From a virus: 23,177 nt of DNA. Below, piece after piece: positions 16,489-23,177 of this stretch. A program made the translations under genes and the position numbers. The stretch is from positions 1 through 23,177 of IMG/VR virus record IMGVR_UViG_3300020472_000178; one strand, written 5' to 3'. Positions within the stretch are counted from its first letter, which is position 1, and every line of letters begins with the position of its first letter. Below the pieces are notes generated by a model. It was given only the letters and a program-made list of their open reading frames with translations. It did no database searches and was not told the DNA's origin.

Positions 16489-16669
16489 TTGCTGCTTCTG
16501 CTTGTTGTGCTTCTAGTTTTTGTTTTTCTAGATATTTTACGAGATAATTTACATAAATTTCCTTTTCCCAAGGAATCAAACTTTCAATATCACCAAGACT
16601 CCACTTATGGTATTGCATCAATGAGAAATTAGTTTCTAACATTGAATCAATAGTCACATGATACATCAT
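16472..16669 (-). CDS. gp51: gp51 baseplate hub assembly protein (65 aa)
   Basis: Residues 21-40, 'HKWSLGDIESLIPWEKEIYV', then NYLVKYL, match the short conserved region of gp51, which helps hub assembly but is not known as a virion part in T4. The position directly after gp26 repeats the T4 order 26-51. Stop and start of gp26 and gp51 overlap by one base (TAATG). A second ATG at 16666 is equally possible as start. The C-terminal tail is Ala/Glu-rich. Confidence 0.75.
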   Translation of the reverse strand: MMYHVTIDSMLETNFSLMQYHKWSLGDIESLIPWEKEIYVNYLVKYLEKQKLEAQQAEAANANSW

Positions 16670-17400
16670 TATGCGAAAAAATTTGCTAATCCCTCAATTA
16701 GAACTTCAGATTCAACCTCAGTGTTAGGATTAGTAACTGTACCCTTATACTGTAATTTTGGCATTGTCTCAAAGAATTTTTCAATCTCTTGGAATTGAGC
16801 AGAATTCAACTGTTCAATAAACTTGATTAATTCTTTCTTAGTACAATCACTTGCAGACCAGGCTTCATCAGCATTATAAATTGTGTCTATAGAATCAGCA
16901 ACGGCATCAAATGCCTTTTCAATTCTTTGACCACCAGTTTCATCAGTTCCCGTAGGGAAATTATTATCAATAAACTGCTGTAAAGATGGATACTTCAACT
17001 TCATAAGAAGACCGTCACCAAGATCAACTGTTTCACAATGACCGTCAGGAACATGAAGTACAATATCAGAAAGAGCAATAGTTAATGGAACTTTTGTTTC
17101 ATTGTCATCTTGACAAGTAACAACTAAGTCAACCGTTTCTCCTACAGATTTTCCTCTAATATTCAAAAACAAATATTCTAAATCAAAACTAGGGAGTTCA
17201 TCAACTTTGATACCACGAGTGATAATACAAGATTTTAATACTTCTTTTATCGTAGCAGCGATATCTTTTTCATTACCATTCTCCAAAGCAATCAATAAAA
17301 CCTTTTCCTCTTTTACGAGAAATGGTCTATATTTTACAGGTTTGGATGAAGACAGTAAGTTTAGTTCAAATGTAGGTGCAGTGACCTTAGGTAATGGCAT
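16669..17400 (-). CDS. gp26: gp26 baseplate hub protein (243 aa)
   Basis: The signature of the T4 baseplate protein family is clear: 'YRPFLVKEEKVLLIALENGN', then a helix with a Cys (VLKSCI), 'LPSFDLEYLFLNIRGKSVGE', and a short beta part with a Cys (VVTCQDD). The C-terminal half is helical ('ELIKFIEQLNSAQFQEIEKF'). T4 gp26 is somewhat shorter at about 208 residues. It starts 36 bases after the tube-fold gene and is followed without a gap by gp51. A CTAAATAA sequence occurs twice in the 36-base gap and may act as a weak late promoter (GCTAAATA at 17422-17429, one mismatch to NATAAATA). Confidence 0.85.
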   Translation of the reverse strand: MPLPKVTAPTFELNLLSSSKPVKYRPFLVKEEKVLLIALENGNEKDIAATIKEVLKSCIITRGIKVDELPSFDLEYLFLNIRGKSVGETVDLVVTCQDDNETKVPLTIALSDIVLHVPDGHCETVDLGDGLLMKLKYPSLQQFIDNNFPTGTDETGGQRIEKAFDAVADSIDTIYNADEAWSASDCTKKELIKFIEQLNSAQFQEIEKFFETMPKLQYKGTVTNPNTEVESEVLIEGLANFFA

Positions 17401-17421
17401 AGTAATTCACTTCAGTAGCTT

Positions 17422-17429
17422 TATTTAGC
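17422..17429 (-). promoter_or_regulatory. Possible weak late promoter (GCTAAATA) before gp26
   Basis: The minus strand reads GCTAAATA 22 bases before the gp26 ATG, one mismatch from NATAAATA. A second CTAAATAA lies a few bases upstream at the stop of the previous gene, so the pair could be simple AT-rich repetition. Confidence 0.3.
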
Positions 17430-17436
17430 GGGTTAT

Positions 17437-18234
17437 TTAGGCAATAGCATTTCTGATATTATCTTTAGTTTTATCAGATGTTTTAAGAATTGGTCCAACT
17501 CTAGAAGTACGATCAATATAATAATAATCATACTTGAATGTCACAGAAGTTTTTATCAACTCTGCTTGACCAAATGCTAATGGTGCAGCAACTATATTGA
17601 TAGGAAAAGCCTGCTGGAGATAATATGTGATACTACTAGGATCCCTTACCTGATAAGGGTTTGGTTTTCCTAATACATCAAGAGGAGAAGTAGTTGCTTT
17701 ACTAAAAGCAGTTATCTCCATATCAATCTTATATTCCTCAGGATACCTCAACTTCCTAAAAGAGTTTACTATTTTTCTAGCAGAACTGTTGCTTCCATGG
17801 GATCCACCTTGAATTCCAGTAGGTGAAATAAACTCCATCCAATTGTTGAATACTTCATTAGTATAGTAATCTGTTTGAGAATACCATGTTAGCACAACTT
17901 CAGGATAAGTTCTATAAGTAGCATAAGTTTGTTCTACACCTTGCCTCAAACCTTTTATCCTAGAAGTCTGAAGTGTAGATCCAGGTAAAACCGCTTCAGA
18001 ACAAAATAATGCTAAGTAATCTCCTGCATTGGTACTAGTACCTTTCTTATTATAAAATCCACCTTGATTGATATAATTCCTCAGTTTACCACCACTTCCA
18101 GCAGAGAAATTCATCCATACATCATAATTATTATTGAACGCAGGAGTAAGATTCCCAAACTTAGTTGATGTTTCATACAACTCAGCAGTTGGGAGATAAT
18201 ATCTCTTAGTTGCTATTGCGTTAGGACCTGCCAT
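17437..18234 (-). CDS. Tail-tube-fold baseplate protein, candidate gp54-like tube initiator (265 aa)
   Basis: The pattern is that of the gp19/gp48/gp54 tube family: 'FCSEAVLPGSTLQTSRIKGL', then YPEVVLTWYSQTDYYTNEVFNNWMEFI in the middle, and near the end 'YYLQQAFPINIVAAPLAFGQ' followed by KTSVTFKYDYYYI. That closing (FP..I....L..G...I..SVTF.YDYY) is the tube-forming beta strand set. gp48 is coded on the other strand, so this protein may take the part of gp54, the tube initiator, although T4 gp54 is longer (about 320 residues). It is the first gene of the minus-strand hub operon. A gp19 tube-protein paralogue cannot be excluded. Confidence 0.65.
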   Translation of the reverse strand: MAGPNAIATKRYYLPTAELYETSTKFGNLTPAFNNNYDVWMNFSAGSGGKLRNYINQGGFYNKKGTSTNAGDYLALFCSEAVLPGSTLQTSRIKGLRQGVEQTYATYRTYPEVVLTWYSQTDYYTNEVFNNWMEFISPTGIQGGSHGSNSSARKIVNSFRKLRYPEEYKIDMEITAFSKATTSPLDVLGKPNPYQVRDPSSITYYLQQAFPINIVAAPLAFGQAELIKTSVTFKYDYYYIDRTSRVGPILKTSDKTKDNIRNAIA

Positions 18235-18267
18235 CTAAATATAAAACGTGTAGCTTATATACTATGT
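18235..18267. promoter_or_regulatory. Divergent intergenic region with AT-rich promoter-like boxes
   Basis: This 33-base gap separates the hub operon (minus) from gp4 (plus), so both transcripts should begin in or near it. On the plus strand TATAAAAC at 18240-18247 is a degenerate late box (two mismatches). On the minus strand TATATTTA is equally degenerate. TATACT at 18257-18262 resembles a -10 box but lies only five bases before the gp4 ATG. No strong Shine-Dalgarno sequence is seen for either gene. Confidence 0.35.
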
Positions 18268-18702
18268 ATGTCATATAAAGGGAAGTTTAGACCAAAGAAC
18301 CGTAAAAAGTACAATGGTAACCCAAGTGAGATAATTTATAGGTCTTCTTGGGAACTAAAATTCATGAATTACTGTGATAATAACAATAAGATTGTAAAAT
18401 GGTCTTCTGAGGAAATTGTTATACCTTATAGATGTCCTACTGATAATAAAATCCATAGGTACTTCCCAGATTTTTATATAAAATATAAAGATGTGAAAGG
18501 TAAATTACATGAAAAGGTAATTGAGGTAAAACCTGCAAAACAAGTGAAAGAACCTAAGATACAAAAAAGAAGAACAAAAAAATACTTGGCAGAAGTATTC
18601 ACCTATGCCAAAAACATGGCAAAATGGGAAGCTGCAGAAGACTTCTGTAAAGACAGGAGTTGGGAGTTCCAAATACTAACGGAGAAAGAACTTGGAGTAT
18701 AG
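18268..18702 (+). CDS. gp4: gp4 head completion protein, PD-(D/E)XK nuclease-like (144 aa)
   Basis: Length and sequence fit T4 gp4 (also called gp50), needed to finish the head before tail joining. The nuclease-fold residues of the TnsA-like PD-(D/E)XK type are visible: Glu29 in 'YRSSWEL', Asp68 in 'RYFPDFYI', and Glu86 with Lys88 in 'VIEVKP'. The C-terminal helix is basic and Lys-rich ('KEPKIQKRRTKKYLAEVFTY'). It probably trims or processes DNA at the portal. It is the first gene on the plus strand and reads ATG at 18268; the ATG four bases upstream hits a stop at once. Confidence 0.85.
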   Translation: MSYKGKFRPKNRKKYNGNPSEIIYRSSWELKFMNYCDNNNKIVKWSSEEIVIPYRCPTDNKIHRYFPDFYIKYKDVKGKLHEKVIEVKPAKQVKEPKIQKRRTKKYLAEVFTYAKNMAKWEAAEDFCKDRSWEFQILTEKELGV

Positions 18703-19096
18703 GAACACTTTTCCTAAATCAACAACCACAGGTACAGCCACACCTGGACATCTGGTGATGTTCCAGTATGGTGCAAAAACTGCTGAGAAATTGAGGTATT
18801 ATGATAGAAATCCTCTATGTTATGTCACAGCATCACAAGGACCAGCATTTTGGGGTGTAAATCTACATTATTACGCACCAGACGAGCGAGAAATGATCAT
18901 GGAATGGTGTGATGAAGCTAATCCAGCAGAATTGCCTAGGGGATACCATAAATACCTAAGATCCTATGTCGATACACTGTTCTTGGATATAGCAATGGAA
19001 GAATGGGAAACTGCCTTCAATTTACCTGTTGAAGAATTCATTAGAGACCTCGGAAGCATTGAGATCAATGTCAGTAAAGCGAGGGTATGGCAATGA
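18692..19096 (+). CDS. Conserved T4-like phage protein of unknown role (134 aa, TTG start)
   Basis: The TTG at 18692 overlaps gp4 by 11 bases and has GGAG seven bases before it. The first ATG is at residue 22, but the stretch before it ('TATPGHLVMFQYGAKTAEKL') looks conserved in style (PGxLxxFxYxxKTxxxLxYYDxxP), which favours the earlier TTG. The middle reads 'GPAFWGVNLHYYAPDEREMI', and the end is helical and acidic. Similar small proteins with PG..F.Y..K....L.YYD..P and G.N.HY motifs are common beside T4-like morphogenesis genes. I cannot name the function with confidence; head completion or DNA-end handling is possible from context. Confidence 0.65.
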   Translation: MEYRNTFPKSTTTGTATPGHLVMFQYGAKTAEKLRYYDRNPLCYVTASQGPAFWGVNLHYYAPDEREMIMEWCDEANPAELPRGYHKYLRSYVDTLFLDIAMEEWETAFNLPVEEFIRDLGSIEINVSKARVWQ

Positions 19097-20658
19097 GTTA
19101 TGAAACTGAGCCAATAGGACCATTTGAAGATGGTGCAACTACAAAAGTAATATCATATAAAGTTAATGGTGTTCAATATCACGAGAAAATATCTATTGAC
19201 CTTCAAAATGCTGATTTTGGAACATCTAAAGGTATTACACGTGCTACAAGTATTATTGTTCCTGATGTTGCGAATGGAGGATACAATAGCGTATATACAG
19301 TGACTGAAGTTGATCCAGATAGTGCAGAAGGAAAAATAATTCTAAATGATCAATCTGGTGCTAGAGGAAATGCATATCTTAGTGCATTCCAAGATAGTGG
19401 TGGTATATTTGATAGGGCAGCACAAGAAAATCAAACTGTTAATGTAGAGAATGCATTACGTGAATCAGGAATGCTCGATGAAGCCAAAGGTACTTCAAGT
19501 TTTAATCAATCATCTTTTCCAACACATTCTGCAACTGCAAACGTATCAGATGAAGGAAAACCTACTGTAACTGATGCTAAACCAAGACCTAGAGATGCTT
19601 CAATGGAAATGGGGAGTATGGGTAATCTCAAATACCCTGTAGATGCCCTATATGGAAATGGTGAACAAGATCATCTTTTAATAGAAGCGTTTAGATACCA
19701 AGCACCTCAAGCAGGAAATATATCACAAAATCAAAAAACCAAATCTGGTGCTTATAGCGGTGCTCTGTCTGCTATAACAGGATTGAAAAGAGGAAGTAAT
19801 ATACGTAATACAAAGGGAGTAGAACAAAGCGAAGGACACTGCAGATTACCAATACCTAATAAACTAGGAGTAAGTAATGGTGTAGGTTGGGGTGAAGGTA
19901 GAGCAAATGCTGTTGAAGCAGGTGCTTTCTTTCAAGCGATGGGTCAAGCACAAACATTCTTAGGTCAAAATGGTCCAGAAGGACAATGGGATGTTGCAGG
20001 TGCTGTACAGGATGCTTTTGGTGCAACTACAACTGTAATAGACCAATTAGGTCAAGATCTTGATAGTCAAGGACAAACTGGTACAGTACTATCTGCTATG
20101 ATGGCAAAACTAGCATTGAGTAGACTAAACATCAATGTTGATCCTGCTCAATTTATTACTAGATCAACAGCACAAGCAGTCAACCCAAACCTAGAATTAC
20201 TATTCAGTGGTCCCAAACTAAGGAACTTTACATTTGCCTTCCAATTTGCACCAAATAGTAGGTCTGATTCAGCAATGGTAAGAAAAATAATAAGATGGTT
20301 CAAAATGGGAATGGCTCCTACCTTGGAATCTGAGCAAAGCATATTTCTTGGTTCACCAAGAGTCTTTAGACTGAAATATATGAATGGCAATCGAAGAATC
20401 AAAGGTTTGAACTTATTCAAGATATGTGCATTAACTGCATGTGAACTTGACATGTCTCCAGAAGGAATGTATCAGGCATATGATGATAGCAATGCAGTAT
20501 CAATGCCAGCAAGAATAAATATGGCATTATCATTCACTGAACTTACACCTATACTTGAAAATGATTACCACGGTAATGTAGACAAAAACAACGCTAGTTT
20601 CGCTGATCTAGGTCTAACTGGAGCAAGTGCAATTGGTGGAGATGACATAGGATTCTAA
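19087..20658 (+). CDS. gp48: gp48 baseplate tail-tube cap (523 aa)
   Basis: The C-terminal 180 residues carry the gp48/gp54 tube-family core: 'NLELLFSGPKLRNFTFAFQF', 'APNSRSDSAMVRKIIRWFKM', 'SIFLGSPRVFRLKYM', and 'INMALSFTELTPILENDYHG'. The protein caps the baseplate and starts tail-tube growth. It is longer than T4 gp48 (364 residues); the added N-terminal 300 residues are Gly/Gln-rich, with little regular structure visible. The ATG at 19087 overlaps the previous gene by 10 bases; a second in-frame ATG six bases on (19093, ATGA overlap) is an alternative start. Confidence 0.8.
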   Translation: MAMSYETEPIGPFEDGATTKVISYKVNGVQYHEKISIDLQNADFGTSKGITRATSIIVPDVANGGYNSVYTVTEVDPDSAEGKIILNDQSGARGNAYLSAFQDSGGIFDRAAQENQTVNVENALRESGMLDEAKGTSSFNQSSFPTHSATANVSDEGKPTVTDAKPRPRDASMEMGSMGNLKYPVDALYGNGEQDHLLIEAFRYQAPQAGNISQNQKTKSGAYSGALSAITGLKRGSNIRNTKGVEQSEGHCRLPIPNKLGVSNGVGWGEGRANAVEAGAFFQAMGQAQTFLGQNGPEGQWDVAGAVQDAFGATTTVIDQLGQDLDSQGQTGTVLSAMMAKLALSRLNINVDPAQFITRSTAQAVNPNLELLFSGPKLRNFTFAFQFAPNSRSDSAMVRKIIRWFKMGMAPTLESEQSIFLGSPRVFRLKYMNGNRRIKGLNLFKICALTACELDMSPEGMYQAYDDSNAVSMPARINMALSFTELTPILENDYHGNVDKNNASFADLGLTGASAIGGDDIGF

Positions 20659-21305
20659 TGGCTTATTTCGACTTATTTCCCAACGTTCTATTACCGTCAC
20701 ATTCGGATAAAAGAACTTCTAATAGAGATTTTGTTGCATCAAAAAACCTCTTCAAGAGAGGTGCAATTAGAAATGACTTTTTTGAAAATGCAGTTGCTTT
20801 CGAAAAATATAATGTTGTAGGTGATGATAGACCTGATAATGTAGCAAGTGAAATATATGACGATCCAGAATTAGATTGGGTTGTTCTACTGTCTAATAAT
20901 ATAATCAATGTGAGAGATGAATGGCCAATGAGTCAATATGACTTCCAGAGATATCTCGACAATAAGTATGATAAAGTTCAACTAGGTCAAATTCATCATT
21001 ATGAGACTGTAGAAATACTAAATCCACTGGGACTCAGAATATTAGAAGCAGGATTAAAGGTAGATGAAAGTTTTGAATATAAGTACTCATTCGAAGGAAC
21101 AAACTACACTGTAAGTGATGTGACCTCTGTCACCAATTATCAATATGAAATAGACAAAAATGATGCAAAAAGAAACATCTATGTATTGAGAAAAAGTTAC
21201 TTACCAATGATAATGGAAGATATGAGAGATATTATGACCTATGAAGATAGTTCACAATATATCAATAAGAGAACTAAAAAAGGATCAGATATTAGGCACG
21301 AATAG
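20658..21305 (+). CDS. gp53: gp53 baseplate wedge protein (215 aa)
   Basis: The N-terminus 'MAYFDLFPNVLLPSHSDKRT', then 'NLFKRGAIRNDFFENAVAFE' and 'IYDDPELDWVVLLSNNIINV' followed by RDEWPMSQYDFQRYL, is the gp53 wedge pattern (YFD.FP; D.P.LDWV.LL.N.I.. ..WP). T4 gp53 has 196 residues. The wedge protein joins baseplate wedges around the hub. The start overlaps the gp48 stop by one base (TAATG). Its 3' end overlaps the 3' end of the opposite-strand hydroxylase gene by 14 bases, leaving no room for a terminator. Confidence 0.85.
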   Translation: MAYFDLFPNVLLPSHSDKRTSNRDFVASKNLFKRGAIRNDFFENAVAFEKYNVVGDDRPDNVASEIYDDPELDWVVLLSNNIINVRDEWPMSQYDFQRYLDNKYDKVQLGQIHHYETVEILNPLGLRILEAGLKVDESFEYKYSFEGTNYTVSDVTSVTNYQYEIDKNDAKRNIYVLRKSYLPMIMEDMRDIMTYEDSSQYINKRTKKGSDIRHE

Positions 21306-21834
21306 TATGATGTGGGTTTCCTTCATTATGAGGTGTATCCCATACTAAAGTAATTCTATCAATATCACCTATATTATGTGCTCCGTGTGGTACTTTATTG
21401 TAAAACCAAAAGAAAGTACCAGGTTCCACTATCATCTCCTCATCCCCTACAGTGTAGTGATACCTTCCCTGTAGAGATAAGTGGTATCTGTCTTTAGTAA
21501 GATAATATGTCCCTTCATCAATATGCTTACCAACCCGTCCATCAGGTTGTAACTTGAAAAATGCTGCTCTAGCAGTTTTTTGGATATTCCACTCTTTCCA
21601 GAATTTATGCACTTCTGTGAAATGTGAGTATAATACGGTATTTCCCAATCCTTCGGTATTTTTCGGATTTTCGCCTTTTTTGATTTTTGCCATAGTTAGT
21701 GGTAAAAATCCATATGGGTTCTTTTTGCCTCCAATACCAGTTTGCTGAGAAACCCATTTCCAGTGTTTTGGTTGAATTTGCTCTAAAAATGGTTTTGGGT
21801 CAATTCCCGTTTTTATGATTTTGATGTTTTTCAT
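21292..21834 (-). CDS. 2OG-Fe(II) oxygenase, aspartyl/asparaginyl hydroxylase-like (180 aa)
   Basis: The ATG at 21834 is chosen over an upstream TTG because AAGG lies six bases before it. Fe(II) ligands appear as His104 and Asp106 in 'GRVGKHIDEGTYY' and His150 in 'KVPHGAHNIGDIDRI', with Arg160 likely binding 2-oxoglutarate. 'DRYHLSLQGRYHYTVGDEE' followed by EPGTFFWF is the central strand set of this jelly-roll family. It would hydroxylate an unknown protein side chain or small molecule; such enzymes are frequent in T4-like cyanophages. It is 72 bases downstream of another oxygenase gene, with a stem-loop in the gap. Confidence 0.8.
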   Translation of the reverse strand: MKNIKIIKTGIDPKPFLEQIQPKHWKWVSQQTGIGGKKNPYGFLPLTMAKIKKGENPKNTEGLGNTVLYSHFTEVHKFWKEWNIQKTARAAFFKLQPDGRVGKHIDEGTYYLTKDRYHLSLQGRYHYTVGDEEMIVEPGTFFWFYNKVPHGAHNIGDIDRITLVWDTPHNEGNPHHTIRA

Positions 21835-21846
21835 TAAAAACCTTAA

Positions 21847-21876
21847 GGGCAAAAAAAGTGCTGAGTTTTTTTTCCC
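21847..21876 (-). repeat. AT-rich inverted repeat between the two oxygenase genes
   Basis: GGG, a mismatch and seven A lead into an 8-base loop, then seven T, the mismatch and CCC, giving a 10-pair stem with one mismatch. It lies between the stop of the first oxygenase and the AAGG ribosome site of the second, beginning only two bases before that site on the mRNA side. It could weaken reading of the second gene or act as a partial terminator. The stem is mostly A-T pairs, so it is not a classic terminator. Confidence 0.45.
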
Positions 21877-21906
21877 GAATATTTGAAACTAAAAGTCGAA
21901 TTTCCC

Positions 21907-22461
21907 TCAGTTATAATGGATTCCTATATGGTAGGCAATCGAAACCCTGTCCTCTTTTGATCTATTGATGTCAACGTAGTGGATTAGATTACTGTTGAAG
22001 AACACACCTCTATTCGGTTGAGGGTGGAAGTACATAGCATTATAATCTTGCTTCTGTGCTATCGTACACGTATTCATAAACCTATTATAGAATGGGTTCA
22101 TCACTATAAGATCACCTGCATCAGGTTCTGCCTTCAACCACAGTGCTCCACTAAACTCACCAACTGTATGATGATGCATCATATTAGATGCACCTGGTGG
22201 ATTTATATTACAAAAGAACCTAGTAAAATCTAACCAATATGGTTCTTCTATACAATAATGCTTGATATATTTTCTAAACTCTCTTTCAATTACATTCTTG
22301 ATTGGATGATCTAATTGTTTCTGCCACCCACCTTTGTTAGAGTTACCATCAGACTCTGGGTATTGATCTCTTAGTTTATAGACATAAGATAAAGCAGAGT
22401 CTACGACAGATTGATCTCCATCGTAGACTCCAATGGTCTCTTCAAATGAGACGTACTCCAT
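21907..22461 (-). CDS. Putative 2OG-Fe(II) oxygenase of the T4-like phage type (184 aa)
   Basis: The jelly-roll signature reads 'NPPGASNMMHHHTVGEFSGA' then LWLKAEPDAGDL, with His96/His98 as likely iron ligands, and 'RGVFFNSNLIHYVDINRSKE' then DRVSIAYHI, with His161 as the distal ligand and Arg172 for 2-oxoglutarate. The family is the putative 2OG-Fe(II) oxygenases found in many marine T4-like phages. The substrate is unknown. The ATG overlaps the gp32 stop by one base (TAATG), so it is translated together with the single-stranded DNA-binding protein and likely belongs to the replication-time gene set. Confidence 0.75.
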   Translation of the reverse strand: MEYVSFEETIGVYDGDQSVVDSALSYVYKLRDQYPESDGNSNKGGWQKQLDHPIKNVIEREFRKYIKHYCIEEPYWLDFTRFFCNINPPGASNMMHHHTVGEFSGALWLKAEPDAGDLIVMNPFYNRFMNTCTIAQKQDYNAMYFHPQPNRGVFFNSNLIHYVDINRSKEDRVSIAYHIGIHYN

Positions 22462-23177
22462 TACTCTTCCGCTAAACGCTGAAAGTATTTTAGAGCATCA
22501 TCATCATCTGCTCCTGCAGCAACTGCTACTGGTTCAGGTTTTGCAGTAACTATCTCTTCTTCCTCATCAGCAACCTCAGGTGCTACCTTTGGACGAGAAG
22601 CATTCAAAACACTATTCAAACGCTTTTCTAGATCCTGATAGGACTTGAACTGATCTGGTGCAGTGAACTCTTCTAGTGAGTACTGCTTCTTCCACAATGC
22701 TTCAAGAGCATCGTCATCATCTAGTAAAGGACCAGATGCAGCAAACTCAGAGGAATCATAGTTCCTATAACCTGCTACGTTCTTTGCCTTCAACTTGAAG
22801 TTAGCACCTTGCCAGAAATCAAATGGATCAATTGCAGTCTCATCCTCAAACTCAGGTTGCATTGCTGCAGTGATCTTATCAAAGATCTTCTTGCCAAACT
22901 TGTACAAGAATACTTTACCTTCGTTCTGTGGATTAGTTGGATCCTTTACAACATAGATGTTGCTGATGTAACTAAGCTTACGCTTCTGCTTACGTGCAAG
23001 ATCTTTATCGGCATCGTTCCCACTGTTCCAGAGTAGTCTGTTGTACTCAGAGACAGGATCTTTACCACCAAGAGTAGTAAGACTGTTCTCAATGTACCAA
23101 CCACCAGGTCCTTGGAAAGCATGTGACCATACTTTTGCCCATGGTAGTTCTTCCTTGTCTGGAGCAGGAAGGAATCT
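22461..23177 (-). CDS. gp32: gp32 single-stranded DNA-binding protein, partial (N-terminus beyond right edge)
   Basis: The frame stays open to the window edge for 238 residues, starting 'RFLPAPDKEELPWAKVWSHA'. It aligns with T4 gp32 from 'RFLP' onward: 'KLSYISNIYVVKDPTNPQNE' then GKVFLYKFGKKIFDKI, and 'FWQGANFKLKAKNVAGYRNY' with DSSEF. About 45-50 N-terminal residues, which carry the cooperativity arm, lie outside the window. The T4 zinc ligands (one His, three Cys) are only partly kept: the His remains in 'WSHAF' but the Cys positions carry other residues. The C-terminus is acidic ('ADEEEEIV', 'GADDDDALKYF'), the usual site for contacts with replication proteins. An internal TTG at 22907 is not a gene start. 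Confidence 0.85.
   Translation of the reverse strand, partial: RFLPAPDKEELPWAKVWSHAFQGPGGWYIENSLTTLGGKDPVSEYNRLLWNSGNDADKDLARKQKRKLSYISNIYVVKDPTNPQNEGKVFLYKFGKKIFDKITAAMQPEFEDETAIDPFDFWQGANFKLKAKNVAGYRNYDSSEFAASGPLLDDDDALEALWKKQYSLEEFTAPDQFKSYQDLEKRLNSVLNASRPKVAPEVADEEEEIVTAKPEPVAVAAGADDDDALKYFQRLAEE

Noticed and set aside
20148-20453. Minus-strand open frame of 101 codons inside gp48
   Set aside because: It is antisense to the conserved tube-cap core of gp48 and shows no motif of its own.
20514-20521. AATAAATA on the plus strand as a late promoter for gp53
   Set aside because: It lies within the conserved coding part of gp48, 137 bases before gp53, and gp53 is already coupled to gp48 by TAATG; likely chance in AT-rich codons.
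22461-22907. A separate 148-residue gene starting at a TTG
   Set aside because: The frame continues upstream without a stop to the window edge and matches gp32 throughout; the TTG is an internal Leu codon.

Overview
The window looks like part of the genome of a T4-like cyanophage (a contractile-tailed myovirus of marine Synechococcus or Prochlorococcus). The DNA is AT-rich, the genes are packed with 1-17 base overlaps, and T4 core proteins are recognisable: gp32, gp53, gp48, gp4, gp26, gp51, gp27-like and gp5-like. A C-terminal motif typical of the photosynthetic regulator CP12, two 2-oxoglutarate oxygenases and very large beta-rich fibre proteins fit a cyanobacterial host. All assignments come from reading the sequence; no database search was run.

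Layout, left to right. (1) 1-6414, minus strand: two very large tail-fibre-like proteins. The leftmost runs off the window edge; the other has 1744 residues. Each is preceded by a T4-type late promoter (GATAAATA and TATAAATA). (2) 6459-7257, minus: three small genes (a one-TM protein, an unknown, and an 85-residue stand-alone beta domain). The last two lie behind nearly identical extended -10 sigma70-type promoters. (3) 7291-9678, minus: a sulfotransferase-like protein, a fibre or needle-type protein with a conserved HP/EGPE domain, and a gp5-needle-like beta-helix protein. (4) 9679-18234, minus: the baseplate-hub and tail-core operon, in transcription order a tube-fold protein (gp54-like), gp26, gp51, two Gly/Arg-rich tape-measure-like proteins, a gp27-like hub, a CP12-C-like small protein and a gp5-like hub with no lysozyme. 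(5) 18268-21305, plus: gp4 head completion, a 134-residue protein of unknown role, gp48 and gp53. (6) 21292-23177, minus: two different 2OG-Fe(II) oxygenases downstream of gp32, whose N-terminus lies beyond the right edge.

How the parts fit together: the minus-strand operon appears to build the hub, needle and tube-length machinery, and the divergent plus-strand genes supply the tube cap, a wedge protein and a head-completion nuclease. The fibres come at the end of the minus-strand block. The most unusual points are the CP12 GAPDH-binding-type tail coded between the hub genes, the splitting of gp5 into an OB-fold hub and a separate needle with no visible lysozyme, and a sulfotransferase inside the tail operon. 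No tRNA, CRISPR array, insertion sequence or integration site was seen, and no stretch over 300 bases lacks a gene.
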